A stretch of DNA of 60,051 nucleotides from NCBI GenBank assembly GCA_018623495.1, contig JAAZVP010000008.1, positions 1-60,051 of the forward strand, in the 5' to 3' direction. A program made the position numbers and the translations under genes. Under the pieces are notes generated by a model. It was not told the DNA's origin and searched no databases. It was given only the letters and a program-made list of their open reading frames with translations. This document shows, piece by piece, positions 47,064 to 55,791 of this stretch. Each line of letters starts with the position of its first letter. Within the stretch, counting starts at the first letter, position 1. Source of the DNA: Halothiobacillus sp. (lineage in GTDB: Bacteria > Pseudomonadota > Gammaproteobacteria > JAAZVP01).

Positions 47064-47622
47064 CCCACCGCAGGAACCGCCCTCCGTCCCGGTCCCGGGG
47101 CACGAACCCGACCTCGAAGCCGCCCGAGATCTCGCCCGCGGGGACGAAGGCCAGCCAGACACCCACGGTCTCGCCGGGGCCGAGCACCCCGTCGACGGGC
47201 TCGCGGAGGTATTGCTCGGGCGTGAAGACGCGCTCCCCGGCCGGTGCCCCGGCGTTGTTGAACACCGCCAGTCGCAGGTCCGGCAGGTTGCGGGGCAGGG
47301 CCGCCGCGTTGTGGAAATCCCCCTCGAGGACGTAGGCATCCGGGCGCCCGGGGTGGTCGAACAGCCGGCGCTCGCCCATGCGGAAATCCGCCGGGCGCCC
47401 CGGCCAGTCGGGGGCCAGGCCGAGACGCCCGGCCTGTTCCACCACCATCGCCCGCAGGACCGGATCGCCCAGCAACCAGGCGGGGCGGAAGGCCAGGACC
47501 TCGACGACCAGCACGGCCGCCAGCAGGGTCACCGAGAGCAGCCAGGCCAGCCGCCGGGCGACACCGCGCCAGCCGCCGGCCCGGCGGGAAACCAGGAAAC
47601 CGCCGACCGCCCCGGTGTTCAT
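47035..47622 (-). CDS. DUF3426-like membrane-anchored protein
   Basis: 195 residues with one N-terminal membrane segment (LAWLLSVTLLAAVLVVEVLA). FRPAWLLGDPVLRAMVVEQA, DYLDVHD-free linker, then LEGDFHNAAALPRNLPDLRL and GERVFTPEQYLR-type segments match the DUF3426 domain. In many proteobacteria this domain follows an N-terminal MJ0042-type zinc finger and its gene lies just after prmA on the same strand. Here the gene is inverted, overlaps prmA's end and has no zinc finger. Its ATG overlaps the stop of the ubiquinone hydroxylase gene upstream. Function is unknown. Confidence 0.72.
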   Translation of the reverse strand: MNTGAVGGFLVSRRAGGWRGVARRLAWLLSVTLLAAVLVVEVLAFRPAWLLGDPVLRAMVVEQAGRLGLAPDWPGRPADFRMGERRLFDHPGRPDAYVLEGDFHNAAALPRNLPDLRLAVFNNAGAPAGERVFTPEQYLREPVDGVLGPGETVGVWLAFVPAGEISGGFEVGFVPRDRDGGRFLRWVREPAGDGR

Positions 47623-48842
47623 GTGCCGGTCAGCGGCCGGCCACGGGCCAGCCGCGGCCGATGGTCGTCGACGCCCATGGCGTGGCGCATCAGGCCCTGC
47701 TTGAGCGGGCCGATGCGGTCGGCGGCCGCGAGGGCCAGGTTGCGCCCCAGGCGCACCGGCAGGGGCTGGTCACCGAAGGCGCGGTAGAAGCCGTCCATGG
47801 CGGTCATCATCGCCAGGTTGTCACCGCGCCGGCTGCGCTCGTAACGGCGCAGGTCGGCGAGCGCCCCGGGGGAACGGCCGCGCCGGTGGGCGTCCACCAC
47901 CACCTCGGCGAGCGCGGCGGCGTCCATCACCCCGAGATTGACCCCCTGGCCGGCGAGCGGGTGGATGGTGTGCGCGGCGTCCCCGACCAGCGCCAGGTGG
48001 GGCGCGCAGTAGCGGTGGGCGTGCATCCGCCTCAGGGGGAAGCTCCCGCGGGCCTGCACCGCGGCGATGCCACCGAGACGCCCGGGGAAGGCGGCCTCCA
48101 TCTCGGCGGCGAAGGCCGCCGGCTCCAGCGCCAGCAGGCGGCGCACCTCGCGGGCGTTGTGGTACCAGACCATCGAGGCATGGGGACCGGAGAGCGGCAG
48201 GAACGCCTGCGGCCCGGTGGGCACGAAGCGCTGCCAGGTGATCTCCTGCTGGGGCAGGCGGGTCTCCACGGTGGCCACCAGGGCGTGCTGGGCGTAGTCC
48301 CACCCCCCGGTGGGCAGCCCCGCCAGCTCGCGAATGCGGGAACGGGCACCGTCGGCGGCGACCACCAGCCCGGCAGCGATCTCGCTGCCGTCGTCGAGTT
48401 GCAGGCGGGCCCCGTCCGCCTCCAGCGCCAGGCGCTCGGCGGCCGCGGGGCAGCGGAAGTCGAGGTTGTCGAAGCCCGCCATGGCCTCCAGCAGGGCCAG
48501 CTGCACCACGCGGTTCTCGACGATGTGGCCCAGCCATGGCTCGCCCAGGTCGGCGCTGTCGAAGGCGGTGGAGCCCCGCCCCTCGCCGTCCCAGACGGCC
48601 ATGTGGCGATAGGGACAGACCCGCCGGGCGCGCATCCCCGGCCAGGCCCCCACCGCCTCGAAGACCCGCTGGGAGCCCAGCGAGACCGCCGAGACCCGCA
48701 GGTCGTGCGGCTGTGCAGGGTCGAAGGGCCGCGGCTCGCGCGCCTCGACCACCAGCACCCGCAGGCCGGTCCCGCCCAGCGCGCAGGCCAGGGTGGCCCC
48801 CACCATGCCGCCCCCGGCGATCACCACGTCATACCGTTCCAT
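47619..48842 (-). CDS. UbiH/UbiF/VisC-family FAD monooxygenase (ubiquinone biosynthesis)
   Basis: 407 residues. YDVVIAGGGMVGATLACALG is the FAD-binding GxGxxG region. GLVVAADGARSRIRELAG is the middle DG motif and LALVGDAAHTIHPLAGQGVN the second FAD motif shared by UbiH, UbiF and UbiI. These enzymes hydroxylate the ring of ubiquinone precursors. Coming after ubiH in the pepP order it is most likely UbiI (VisC), but exact regiospecificity needs phylogeny. It overlaps ubiH by 14 bases. Confidence 0.9.
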   Translation of the reverse strand: MERYDVVIAGGGMVGATLACALGGTGLRVLVVEAREPRPFDPAQPHDLRVSAVSLGSQRVFEAVGAWPGMRARRVCPYRHMAVWDGEGRGSTAFDSADLGEPWLGHIVENRVVQLALLEAMAGFDNLDFRCPAAAERLALEADGARLQLDDGSEIAAGLVVAADGARSRIRELAGLPTGGWDYAQHALVATVETRLPQQEITWQRFVPTGPQAFLPLSGPHASMVWYHNAREVRRLLALEPAAFAAEMEAAFPGRLGGIAAVQARGSFPLRRMHAHRYCAPHLALVGDAAHTIHPLAGQGVNLGVMDAAALAEVVVDAHRRGRSPGALADLRRYERSRRGDNLAMMTAMDGFYRAFGDQPLPVRLGRNLALAAADRIGPLKQGLMRHAMGVDDHRPRLARGRPLTGT

Positions 48843-50091
48843 GCCCGTCCCTCCCGGTATCGATGGAACCTGCCGGCGCGAGCCCCAGCCCCAGGCGGGT
48901 CGCCGGGCCGGCCAGGCCCATGGCCTGGCGGGCCAGCCGGTGGCGCGCCGCGGGCAGGGCGTCCAGCGCCAGCAGCCCTGCCCCGCGCAGGGGCCCGAGG
49001 CCCGGCAGCGCGGTGGAAAACAGGTCCACCAGCCCCTCGGTAAAGCGCACCACCCGCCGGTAGTCCGGCCGGCGGCCGGCCGCGTAGTCCGCCAGCCAGC
49101 CGGGCTCGCCGGCATCCCGGCCCGGGGCGGCCGGGCCCAGATGCTCGGCCACCGCGGCCACGTCCCGCAGGCACAGGTTGAAGCCCTGCCCGGCCACCGG
49201 GTGCAGGCTGTGGACGGCGTTGCCCAGCAACAGCACGCGCCGGCCGTGGAAGCGATCCAGCAGCAACCGTTCCAGGGGATAGGCCACCCGCCGACCGGGC
49301 GAGTGGATGCAGCCCAGCCGATGACCGAAACGCGCCCCCAGGGCCTCGGCGAAGTCGGCATCGTCGAGTGCCGTCACCGTGCCGGCATCGGCGGCCCGGG
49401 CGGTCCAGACGGTGGCGTAGCGGTCCCCGCCCAGCGGCAGGAAGGCCAGCGGTCCGTCAGGGGTGAAGCGTTCGAAGGCCATGTCCGGGCGCGGGCGGCC
49501 GACGTGCACGTTGGCGAGGATGGCGGTCTGGCCGTAGTCGCGGCGCTCGCCGTCGAGACCGGCCAGCGCCCGCACCCGCGACTCGCGGCCGTCGGCCCCC
49601 ACCAGCAGGGCCGAATCCAGTCTCTCGGTGCTGCCGTCCGCGTGGCGCACCCCGGCCCGCACGCCGTCCTCCGCCGCGGTCATCGATTCCAGGCGCGCCG
49701 GGCAGATCCACGTGACGTTGGCCTGACCGGCCAGCGCGTCGGCCAGGGCCCGGCCGATCACGCGGTTGGTCACCACGTGGCCCAGGGCATCCACGCCTTC
49801 CTCGCGGGCGTGCAGGCGGGTCACGCCCAGGCGCCCCCGGTCGGAGACGTGGATGTGGCGGATGGGGGCGGCGGCCGCGGCAATCGCCGGCCAGACGCCG
49901 AGCCCGGCGAGGATGCGCCGGGAGCCCTCCGCCAGGGCGATGGCCCGGTCGTCGAAGCTCGGCTGGGCGCTCGATTCCAGGGGGTGGGCCTCGATCACGC
50001 CCACCTGCCACCCCAGCAGCCCCAGGGCGCGGGCGAGGCTCGCCCCCACCATGCCGCCGCCGACCACCAGGATGTCGAATCGCTTGGTCAT
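48829..50091 (-). CDS. ubiH: 2-octaprenyl-6-methoxyphenol hydroxylase UbiH
   Basis: 420 residues. FDILVVGGGMVGASLARALG is the FAD-binding start. SFDDRAIALAEGSRRILAGL is distinctive of UbiH. VGADGRESRVRALAG and LLLGNAVHSLHPVAGQGFNL are the DG and second FAD motifs. It hydroxylates C4 of the ubiquinone ring. In the usual pepP-ubiH-ubiI order it would follow pepP closely, but here 628 bases of hairpin-rich sequence intervene. Confidence 0.93.
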   Translation of the reverse strand: MTKRFDILVVGGGMVGASLARALGLLGWQVGVIEAHPLESSAQPSFDDRAIALAEGSRRILAGLGVWPAIAAAAAPIRHIHVSDRGRLGVTRLHAREEGVDALGHVVTNRVIGRALADALAGQANVTWICPARLESMTAAEDGVRAGVRHADGSTERLDSALLVGADGRESRVRALAGLDGERRDYGQTAILANVHVGRPRPDMAFERFTPDGPLAFLPLGGDRYATVWTARAADAGTVTALDDADFAEALGARFGHRLGCIHSPGRRVAYPLERLLLDRFHGRRVLLLGNAVHSLHPVAGQGFNLCLRDVAAVAEHLGPAAPGRDAGEPGWLADYAAGRRPDYRRVVRFTEGLVDLFSTALPGLGPLRGAGLLALDALPAARHRLARQAMGLAGPATRLGLGLAPAGSIDTGRDGHGTV

Positions 50092-50719
50092 GGGGCCATG
50101 GAACCTCTACACGAATGGATAGTGCCTCTGCGGGACCGCCAAGGGTCCTGTTCGCGGCGCGCAGCTCGCAGTGAATGGCCGTCGTTCCAGCTCCGCTGCG
50201 CTCCGCGCTCCGGCAGCGTGCGGAGCAACCTGTGTTGCTCCGGTCTGCCTGCGCCCTTTACCAGAGCTGCACAAATCCGCCGGGACCGATTCGCCAGGAG
50301 CGAATCGGGTCGTCCACAGGACGCCCGAAGGGCGAGTCCCAGGGACGGGGCGAGACAGCGGATTTGAACAGCCGGCAGGCTGGCCCGAAGGGCGGATGCC
50401 ACGGATGGCATCCGTAACCCGCAGATGGGCCCTTGGCGGCCCGTTCCAGCCTCGCGGGGCTCCGCGTTCACCGGGCTGCGGAGCGGCATTGAGTCGCTCC
50501 GGTCCCGGTTCACCCAAATGGGGCTTGCGGGTTTGCCCGCACTCTTGTTCATGCCGCACATCCGTGTGCGGCACCCTGTGGGCGCCTAAAGGCGTGCAAC
50601 CCGGCTTTCCGGCCGGGTTGTGCCCGGTCCTCGACGGTTAATCAGCCCGCCTCAAACCGGCGCCTCGACTGCGAACAAACCCGCAAGCCAGAGGCGCCAT
50701 CGATTCATGCAGAGGTTCC
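50092..50719. other. 628-base intergenic region between pepP and ubiH, almost wholly a structured repeat element
   Basis: No supported gene is here. Open frames on both strands (for example 50171-50641 plus and 50107-50574 minus) have no recognisable protein and run through the hairpins. Apart from eight bases by the ubiH ATG, the whole stretch is the element described at 50100-50719. It should be transcribed if pepP and ubiH share a promoter. Confidence 0.7.
50100..50719. repeat. 620-bp element with terminal inverted repeats and an array of hairpins
   Basis: The ends, 50100-50130 and 50689-50719, are imperfect 31-bp inverted repeats (GGAACCTCTRCAYGAAT, then GCCTCTG). Perfect or near-perfect stems inside are 50221-50242, 50284-50311, 50319-50339, 50393-50414, 50479-50501, 50553-50572 and 50597-50620. 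Two longer stems enclose some of these: 50272-50280 with 50358-50366 (9 bp) and 50522-50534 with 50677-50689 (13 bp). A roughly 63-bp module at 50183-50245 recurs at 50442-50504. CTAG follows the right end at 50720-50723. Confidence 0.8.
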
Positions 50720-52021
50720 CTAGTCCCGCATCCAGGCCTCGATCTCCTCGAGCGTCTTGGGCACGTCCGCGGTGAGGTTCTCGTGGCCCTCGCGGGTGAC
50801 CACCAGGTCGTCCTCGATGCGCACGCCCACGTGCCGGTAGGGCTCGGGGATGTCGGCGTCGCCGGGCACGTAGATGCCGGGCTCGATGGTCAGCACCATG
50901 CCCGGCTCCAGCTCGCGCCAGTCGCCGTCGATCTTGTAGTGGCCCACGTCGTGCACGTCGCGCCCCAGCCAGTGGCCCACCCGGTGCATGAAAAAGCGCC
51001 GGTGGGCGCCCGCCTCGATCAGCTCGGGCACTGCCCCGGAGAGCAGGCCCAGATCCACCAGGCCCTCGGTGATCACGCGGACGGCCGCCGCGTGCGGGGC
51101 GTCGAAGCTGCGCCCGGGGCGCACCTCGGCCATGGCGGCGTGCATGGCGTCGAGCACCAGCTGGTAGATCTCGGCCTGGGCGGGGGTGAAGCGGCCGTTG
51201 ACCGGGAAGGTGCGGGTGATGTCGGCGGCATAGCCGCGGTACTCGGCACCGGCGTCGATCAGCAGCAGCTCGCCGCCGTGGAGGATGTCGGCGTTGTCGG
51301 TGTAGTGGAGCACGCAGGCGTTGGCGCCGCCGGCGACGATCGCGGGGTAGGCCCAGCCGGCCCCCGCGCAGTGGAAGTCGTGCAGCAGGCCGGCCTCGAT
51401 CTCGCGCTCGGTGACCCCGGGCCGGCAGCGGCGCATGGCCGCCCGGTGGGCGTCCACGGTGATGGCGGCGGCATCGCGCAGGCACTCGAGCTCGTCCTCG
51501 GACTTGAACAGGCGCATCTCGTGGAGCCGCTCGCCCAGGTCGATGAACCGGGTGGGCGCGCGCACCCCGGCGCGGGCGCGGCCACGCACCGTCTCCACCC
51601 AGCCCATCACCCGCCGGTCGAGCTCGGGATCGCGGCCCACGGGATAGTGGACCTCTTCGCAGTCGGCGAGCAGGTCAGGCATGCGCTCGTCGAGCGCCTC
51701 CAGCGGCCAGGCGCGCTCGACCCCGTAGTCCCGCTCGGCACCCTCGGGGCCGATCAGGCGACCCTCCCACTGCTCGCGCTCGGGATCGCGCGGGTGGCAG
51801 AAGAGCTGGAATTCACCGTCCGGGCAGCCGGGACGCAGCACCAGCAAGGCATCCGGCTCGGGAAAGCCGGTGAGGTAGTCGAAGTCGGAGTCCTGGCGGA
51901 AGGGGTAGTGGACGTCGCGGTTGCGGACCCGCTCGCGGGCCGCGGGCAGGACGGCCACCGCGCCCTCGCCCAGCTGGGCGGCGAGGCGGCGGCGACGGCG
52001 CTGGAAACGGGAGTCGGGCAT
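50720..52021 (-). CDS. pepP: Xaa-Pro aminopeptidase
   Basis: 433 residues from an ATG at 52021 with GGAGGT five bases upstream; a start at 52036 lacks this. FRQDSDFDYLTGFPEPDALL is the N-terminal domain motif. LLIDAGAEYRGYAADITRTF gives two metal Asp residues, MHRVGHWLGRDVHDVG the His ligand region, and VLTIEPGIYV plus RIEDDLVVTREGHENLT the Glu ligands. It removes N-terminal residues before proline. It follows the UPF0149 gene by 24 bases, the usual order. Its TAG stop is formed by the CTAG at the edge of the 620-bp element, so its last residues could be altered. Confidence 0.95.
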   Translation of the reverse strand: MPDSRFQRRRRRLAAQLGEGAVAVLPAARERVRNRDVHYPFRQDSDFDYLTGFPEPDALLVLRPGCPDGEFQLFCHPRDPEREQWEGRLIGPEGAERDYGVERAWPLEALDERMPDLLADCEEVHYPVGRDPELDRRVMGWVETVRGRARAGVRAPTRFIDLGERLHEMRLFKSEDELECLRDAAAITVDAHRAAMRRCRPGVTEREIEAGLLHDFHCAGAGWAYPAIVAGGANACVLHYTDNADILHGGELLLIDAGAEYRGYAADITRTFPVNGRFTPAQAEIYQLVLDAMHAAMAEVRPGRSFDAPHAAAVRVITEGLVDLGLLSGAVPELIEAGAHRRFFMHRVGHWLGRDVHDVGHYKIDGDWRELEPGMVLTIEPGIYVPGDADIPEPYRHVGVRIEDDLVVTREGHENLTADVPKTLEEIEAWMRD

Positions 52022-52045
52022 CGGACCTCCGGGCATGGACGGGGA

Positions 52046-52603
52046 TCACTGCAGGGTCACGGGGGCCTGCGGCGCCGGCGGGTGGAGCTCGTCGCGCACC
52101 ACCAGCACGCCCACGCGCAGGTATTCCTCGATCTCGGCGAGGGCCGTCTTCTCCTCCTCGCTGCCCTCGGCCTCGGTCTCCACGTTGGCGAACTCGCGGA
52201 TGTCGTCGAGCACCTCGCGGGGCTCGCCCTTCAGGCGGGCCGGGTCCTTGCCGCCGCTGACCCCGTAGCCGTAGAGAAACCCCTGGCACCAGTCCGCCAG
52301 GGCACGCAGGCGCGCGCCCACGCCACCCTCCTCGGTGGGCAGCATGAGTTCGAGGGTCACGCCCTCGTCGTCGAATTGGGCCAGGGTCTGACCGTAGACG
52401 GCGCGCATGGCGTCGAGGTAGGCGCGGGAGCGGGTCGACTCCGGGTCCTCGGGGACCAGGATCTCGGCCATCCAGCGGCTGCGGTCCACCTGGCCGGCGC
52501 CACAGAGCATGCCGGCGAGCACCCCGTGGACCTCGGCGGCACCGGCGGGGGCCCCGGCATCGGCCAGGGCCCGGTCGAGTTCGGCGAAATTCATTTCCTG
52601 CAT
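52046..52603 (-). CDS. UPF0149-family (YgfB) protein
   Basis: 185 residues. AEVHGVLAGMLCGAGQVDRS and LADWCQGFLYGYGVSG are the family signatures (E.HG.L.G...G and W..GFL.G). LPTEEGGVGARLRALADWCQ precedes the second. E. coli YgfB is encoded next to pepP; its function is poorly known, though Pseudomonas YgfB has been tied to control of a peptidoglycan-recycling amidase. ATG 52603 or the ATG at 52594 could be the start. It is divergent from the coiled-coil gene at 52668. Confidence 0.9.
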   Translation of the reverse strand: MQEMNFAELDRALADAGAPAGAAEVHGVLAGMLCGAGQVDRSRWMAEILVPEDPESTRSRAYLDAMRAVYGQTLAQFDDEGVTLELMLPTEEGGVGARLRALADWCQGFLYGYGVSGGKDPARLKGEPREVLDDIREFANVETEAEGSEEEKTALAEIEEYLRVGVLVVRDELHPPAPQAPVTLQ

Positions 52604-52667
52604 TCGGCAAACATACCAGAGACGATCTAGAATGGGGTGCTTTGAACCCCTTGGGTCGTGGAAACCT

Positions 52668-52928
52668 ATGGCCAACCCTATCATTCGGACGGTGAATGAC
52701 AATCCCGCCCAACCGGCGCCGGACGCGGCCATCGAGCGCCTCGAGGACCGCGTCTCCGCGCTCGTCCAGGCGCTCGAGACCCAGCGCAACGAGAACGACG
52801 TGCTGCGCCGCGAGAACGCCGAACTGCGGGCCGCCCGCGAGGGCGCCGAGCGCCGCGTGCACGCGGCGCGCGAGCAGATCGAGCGGATGATCGAACAACT
52901 CAAGCGCACGGAGGCCGGCGATGAGTGA
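52668..52928 (+). CDS. Small coiled-coil protein (TIGR02449-like)
   Basis: 86 residues. After a short non-helical start, most of the chain from about residue 24 is one heptad-patterned coiled coil (AIERLEDRVSALVQALETQR, then NENDVLRRENAELRAAREGA). The family is encoded just before zapA in many gammaproteobacteria and resembles ZapB in form; a role with the division ring is inference. Its stop lies 8 bases inside zapA, so the two are coupled. An upstream ATG at 52632 would add 12 residues. Confidence 0.82.
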   Translation: MANPIIRTVNDNPAQPAPDAAIERLEDRVSALVQALETQRNENDVLRRENAELRAAREGAERRVHAAREQIERMIEQLKRTEAGDE

Positions 52929-53217
52929 TGCCCCGACAGTCCCGGTCACGGTCAACATCCTCGACAAGGACTACAAGATCGCCTGCCCGGAGGACGAGCG
53001 CGAGGCCCTCGAGGCCTCGGCGAGGCTGGTGGACGAGCGCATGCGCGAGATGCGCCGCCACACCCGGGTGGCCGGCAACGACCGCATCGCGGTGATCACG
53101 GCGCTCAACCTGGCCGGCGAGCTGCTCGCCCGCGGCGACGAACAGGCCGGACCCGACCCCCGGACCCGGGCCCGGATCGAGCGCCTGGCCGACCGGATCG
53201 ACGAGGCGCTGGGATGA
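52921..53217 (+). CDS. zapA: Cell division protein ZapA
   Basis: 98 residues, the usual length. PVTVNILDKDYKIACPEDER is the N-terminal globular start, and DRIAVITALNLAGELLA leads into the C-terminal coiled coil. ZapA binds and bundles FtsZ at midcell. It overlaps the coiled-coil gene and is followed by the 6S RNA gene, the conserved gammaproteobacterial order. Confidence 0.93.
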   Translation: MSDAPTVPVTVNILDKDYKIACPEDEREALEASARLVDERMREMRRHTRVAGNDRIAVITALNLAGELLARGDEQAGPDPRTRARIERLADRIDEALG

Positions 53218-53283
53218 TTCGCTCGCCCCGCCACCGCGGCCGGGGCGGAGCGACGAGCGGGGGCAACCGGGCGCGCCGACCGG

Positions 53284-53312
53284 TTGCCAGCGGCGGCGAA
53301 AGTCACTAATCT
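53284..53312 (+). promoter_or_regulatory. Promoter of the 6S RNA gene
   Basis: TTGCCA (53284-53289), a 17-base spacer and TAATCT (53307-53312) fit a sigma-70 promoter. The distance to the inferred RNA 5' end, about 7 bases, is right. Confidence 0.75.
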
Positions 53313-53318
53313 GTAATC

Positions 53319-53505
53319 GTCGTCTTCTGGGTTACTCGTGAGTAGTTTTTATTGCCCTCGAGCCTTAATCATCGACCTGGGGGACCTGCCGAAGGTGCTG
53401 TGTGCATGTCCGCGATGGCGGAAAGCCTGATGCGCCCGAGGCCGTCCCCACTTGAACCGCAGGTTCAGGGTCGGAATCTACAACGGTAATCCCGGAAGGC
53501 GGCCA
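53319..53505 (+). ncRNA. ssrS: 6S RNA
   Basis: About 187 bases between zapA and the 5-formyltetrahydrofolate cyclo-ligase gene, the conserved locus of ssrS. The closing stem is CTTCTGGGTTAC (53324-53335) with GTAATCCCGGAAG (53486-53498), one bulge. The 3' half contains CACTTGAACC and AGGTTCAGGGT, much like the E. coli 6S segment CCTTGAACCAAGGGTTCAAG. 6S RNA mimics an open promoter and binds the sigma-70 RNA polymerase in stationary phase. Ends are inferred and may be off by a few bases. Confidence 0.88.
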
Positions 53506-53518
53506 TTCTCCCTTCCCC

Positions 53519-54145
53519 ATGAGCGACACCCGTCCGAACCTGCGCCGCGAACTGCGAAAGCGACGCCGCGCCCTGTCCGCCGACCAGCGCCGGGCACGCC
53601 AGCGCCTGCTCGTCGACCACCTGGTCCATCACCGGCATTTCCGCAACAGTCGACGCATCGCCCTCTACTGGCCGGCCGACGGCGAACCCGACATCCGCGC
53701 CCTGGTGGCGCACCCCCTGGCCCGCCGCAAGCGCTTCTTCCTGCCGGTACTGGTGCCGTTCTCCAGCACGCCCATGTGGTTCGCCCCCTGGCGGCCCGGC
53801 GATCGCCTCGTGCCCAACCGCTTCGGCATCCCCGAGCCCGACCCCGGCGCCCGCCACCTGGTGGCCGGCCGGCTGCTGGACCTGGTGCTGATGCCGCTGG
53901 TGGGGTTCGACGAGGCCGGCAATCGGCTGGGCATGGGCGGGGGCTTCTTCGACCGCAGCTTCGCCTTCCTGCGCCACCGACGCCGCTGGTTCAAGCCGCG
54001 CCTGATGGGTACGGCCTTCGACTGCCAGGGCGTCGAGGGCCTGCCCCACCGGCCCTGGGACGTGCCCATGGACGCCCTGGCCACCGAGTCCGGCAGCCGG
54101 ATGTTCCGTCGTCAGTCGGCCCGGGGGGCGAGGAAGAGCGCGTAG
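53519..54145 (+). CDS. 5-formyltetrahydrofolate cyclo-ligase
   Basis: 208 residues. [20 protein letters not shown] is the N-terminal basic motif, and [16 protein letters not shown] the family GxGxGYYDR motif with Phe for Tyr. [20 protein letters not shown] precedes it. It converts 5-formyl-THF to 5,10-methenyl-THF using ATP. Its place after 6S RNA matches E. coli ygfA. The 3' end overlaps ilvA, which runs the other way, by 34 bases. Confidence 0.93.
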   Translation: MSDTRPNLRRELRKRRRALSADQRRARQRLLVDHLVHHRHFRNSRRIALYWPADGEPDIRALVAHPLARRKRFFLPVLVPFSSTPMWFAPWRPGDRLVPNRFGIPEPDPGARHLVAGRLLDLVLMPLVGFDEAGNRLGMGGGFFDRSFAFLRHRRRWFKPRLMGTAFDCQGVEGLPHRPWDVPMDALATESGSRMFRRQSARGARKSA

Positions 54146-55644
54146 GCGGTGTTGTCGCGCTCGTCCCAGTACTGGTAGCCGAGATCCTCGAGAAAGGACT
54201 GGAAGGCGGGCTTCTCGGAATCCGGCACCTGGATGCCCACCAGCACCCGGCCGTAGTCGGCGCCGTGGTTGCGGTAGTGGAACAGGCTGATGTTCCAGCG
54301 CCGCCCGATGCGGTCGAGGAACTGCAGCAGCGCCCCGGGGCGCTCGGGGAACTCGAAGCGGTAGAGGATCTCGTTTTCCACCGAGGTGGAATGCCCACCC
54401 ACCATGTAGCGCACGTGCAGCTTGGCCATCTCGTTGTCGGTCATGTCGACCACGGGGTAGCCGCGCGCCTCGAGGGTCTCGTGGATGGCGCGCTTCTCCT
54501 CCTCGCGCCCGGCGATCTGCACGCCGACGAAGATGTGGGCCCGGTCGGGGTCGGCGAAACGGTAGTTGAACTCGGTGATCAGGCGCTTGCCGAGGATCTC
54601 GCAGAACTCGCGGAAGCTGCCCGGGCGCTCGGGGATGGTCACCGCGAACAGCGCCTCGCGGCGCTCGCCCAGCTCGGCGCGCTCGGCGACGAAGCGCAGC
54701 CGGTCGAAGTTGATGTTGGCGCCGCTGTTGATCGCCACCAGCGCCCCCGAGCGACGACCCTCGCGCTCGGCAAAGCGCTTCATGCCGGCCACCGCCAGCG
54801 CACCGGCCGGCTCGCTGATGGCGCGCGAGTCGTCGAAGATGTCCTTGATCGCCGCGCTCACCTCGTCGTTGGAGACCAGGATCACCTCGTCGACCACCTG
54901 GCGGGCGATGGGGAAGGTCTCGGCACCCACCTGGCGCACCGCCACCCCGTCGACGAACAGGCCCACCTGGTCCAGGCGCACCCGCTCGCCGGCATCCAGG
55001 GCGTGGTGCATGCTGGGAGCGTCGTCGGGCTCCACCCCGATCACCCGCACCCCCGGGCGCAGGGCCTTGATGCAGGCCCCGACCCCGGCCACCAGGCCGC
55101 CGCCGCCCACGGGCACGAACACCGCGTCGATGGGGTCCGGGTGCTGGCGCAGGATCTCCATGCCCACCGTGCCCTGGCCGGCGATCACGTCGGGATCGTC
55201 GTAGGGATGCACCAGTGCCGCGCCCTCGCGCTCGGCGAGCTCGCGGGCGTGGGCGTAGGCGTCGTCGTAGGCCTCCCCGTGCAGCACCGCGGTGGCCCCG
55301 CGGGCTCGGACCGCCTCGACCTTGATCTCGGGCGTGGTGGCGGGCATGACGATACGCGCCTCGATGCCCAGGATCTGCGCGGCCAGCGCCACGCCCTGGG
55401 CGTGGTTGCCCGCCGAACAGGCGATCACGCCCGGCACCCGGTTCTCGGTGACCTCGCGGTAGACCTTGTTGTAGGCCCCGCGACACTTGAAGGAGAAGAC
55501 CGGCTGGAGGTCCTCGCGCTTGAAGAACACCGGGCTGCCGAGCCGGCGCGAGAGCGCGGCTGCCGGCTCCAGCGGCGTCTCGCGGGCCGCGTCGTAGACG
55601 CGGGCGTTGAGGATGCGCTTGAGCAACTGGTCGATATCGGGCAT
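54112..55644 (-). CDS. ilvA: Biosynthetic L-threonine dehydratase
   Basis: 510 residues. The PLP Lys is in [13 protein letters not shown] and the phosphate loop is [28 protein letters not shown] is a substrate-binding motif. The last 190 residues contain two ACT-like regulatory repeats ([20 protein letters not shown] and [18 protein letters not shown]), typical of isoleucine-inhibited IlvA. It deaminates threonine to 2-oxobutyrate. ATG 55644 fits the family start; the open frame upstream has no similarity. Confidence 0.97.
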   Translation of the reverse strand: MPDIDQLLKRILNARVYDAARETPLEPAAALSRRLGSPVFFKREDLQPVFSFKCRGAYNKVYREVTENRVPGVIACSAGNHAQGVALAAQILGIEARIVMPATTPEIKVEAVRARGATAVLHGEAYDDAYAHARELAEREGAALVHPYDDPDVIAGQGTVGMEILRQHPDPIDAVFVPVGGGGLVAGVGACIKALRPGVRVIGVEPDDAPSMHHALDAGERVRLDQVGLFVDGVAVRQVGAETFPIARQVVDEVILVSNDEVSAAIKDIFDDSRAISEPAGALAVAGMKRFAEREGRRSGALVAINSGANINFDRLRFVAERAELGERREALFAVTIPERPGSFREFCEILGKRLITEFNYRFADPDRAHIFVGVQIAGREEEKRAIHETLEARGYPVVDMTDNEMAKLHVRYMVGGHSTSVENEILYRFEFPERPGALLQFLDRIGRRWNISLFHYRNHGADYGRVLVGIQVPDSEKPAFQSFLEDLGYQYWDERDNTAYALFLAPRAD

Positions 55645-55791
55645 GGACCCCTGGAATGCGGTGGTGGCGAGACGCCCCAAGTTAGCCGAGCGGGCCCGCC
55701 CGCGTCCAGCGAAGCCGCCGCGCCGGGCATGACTTCCCGCCGGTCTGTGTTTATGATGCGGCCTATTTTCCGCATTCTTGGAGGAAGCCCC

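Noticed and set aside
44253-47339. A 1028-codon open frame antisense to accB, accC and prmA
   Set aside because: It is opposite strongly conserved genes and its translation is low-complexity His/Gly/Val-rich. The conserved reading is on the plus strand.
50107-50641. Open frames of about 155 codons on both strands in the pepP-ubiH gap
   Set aside because: Both run through the stem-loops, have no ribosome site or recognisable domain, and the palindromic content explains why both strands are open.
50100-50719. A group II intron, HEARO/IscB-type guide RNA or tmRNA
   Set aside because: No domain V-like hairpin, no IscB or reverse transcriptase gene, and no tmRNA 3' end are visible.
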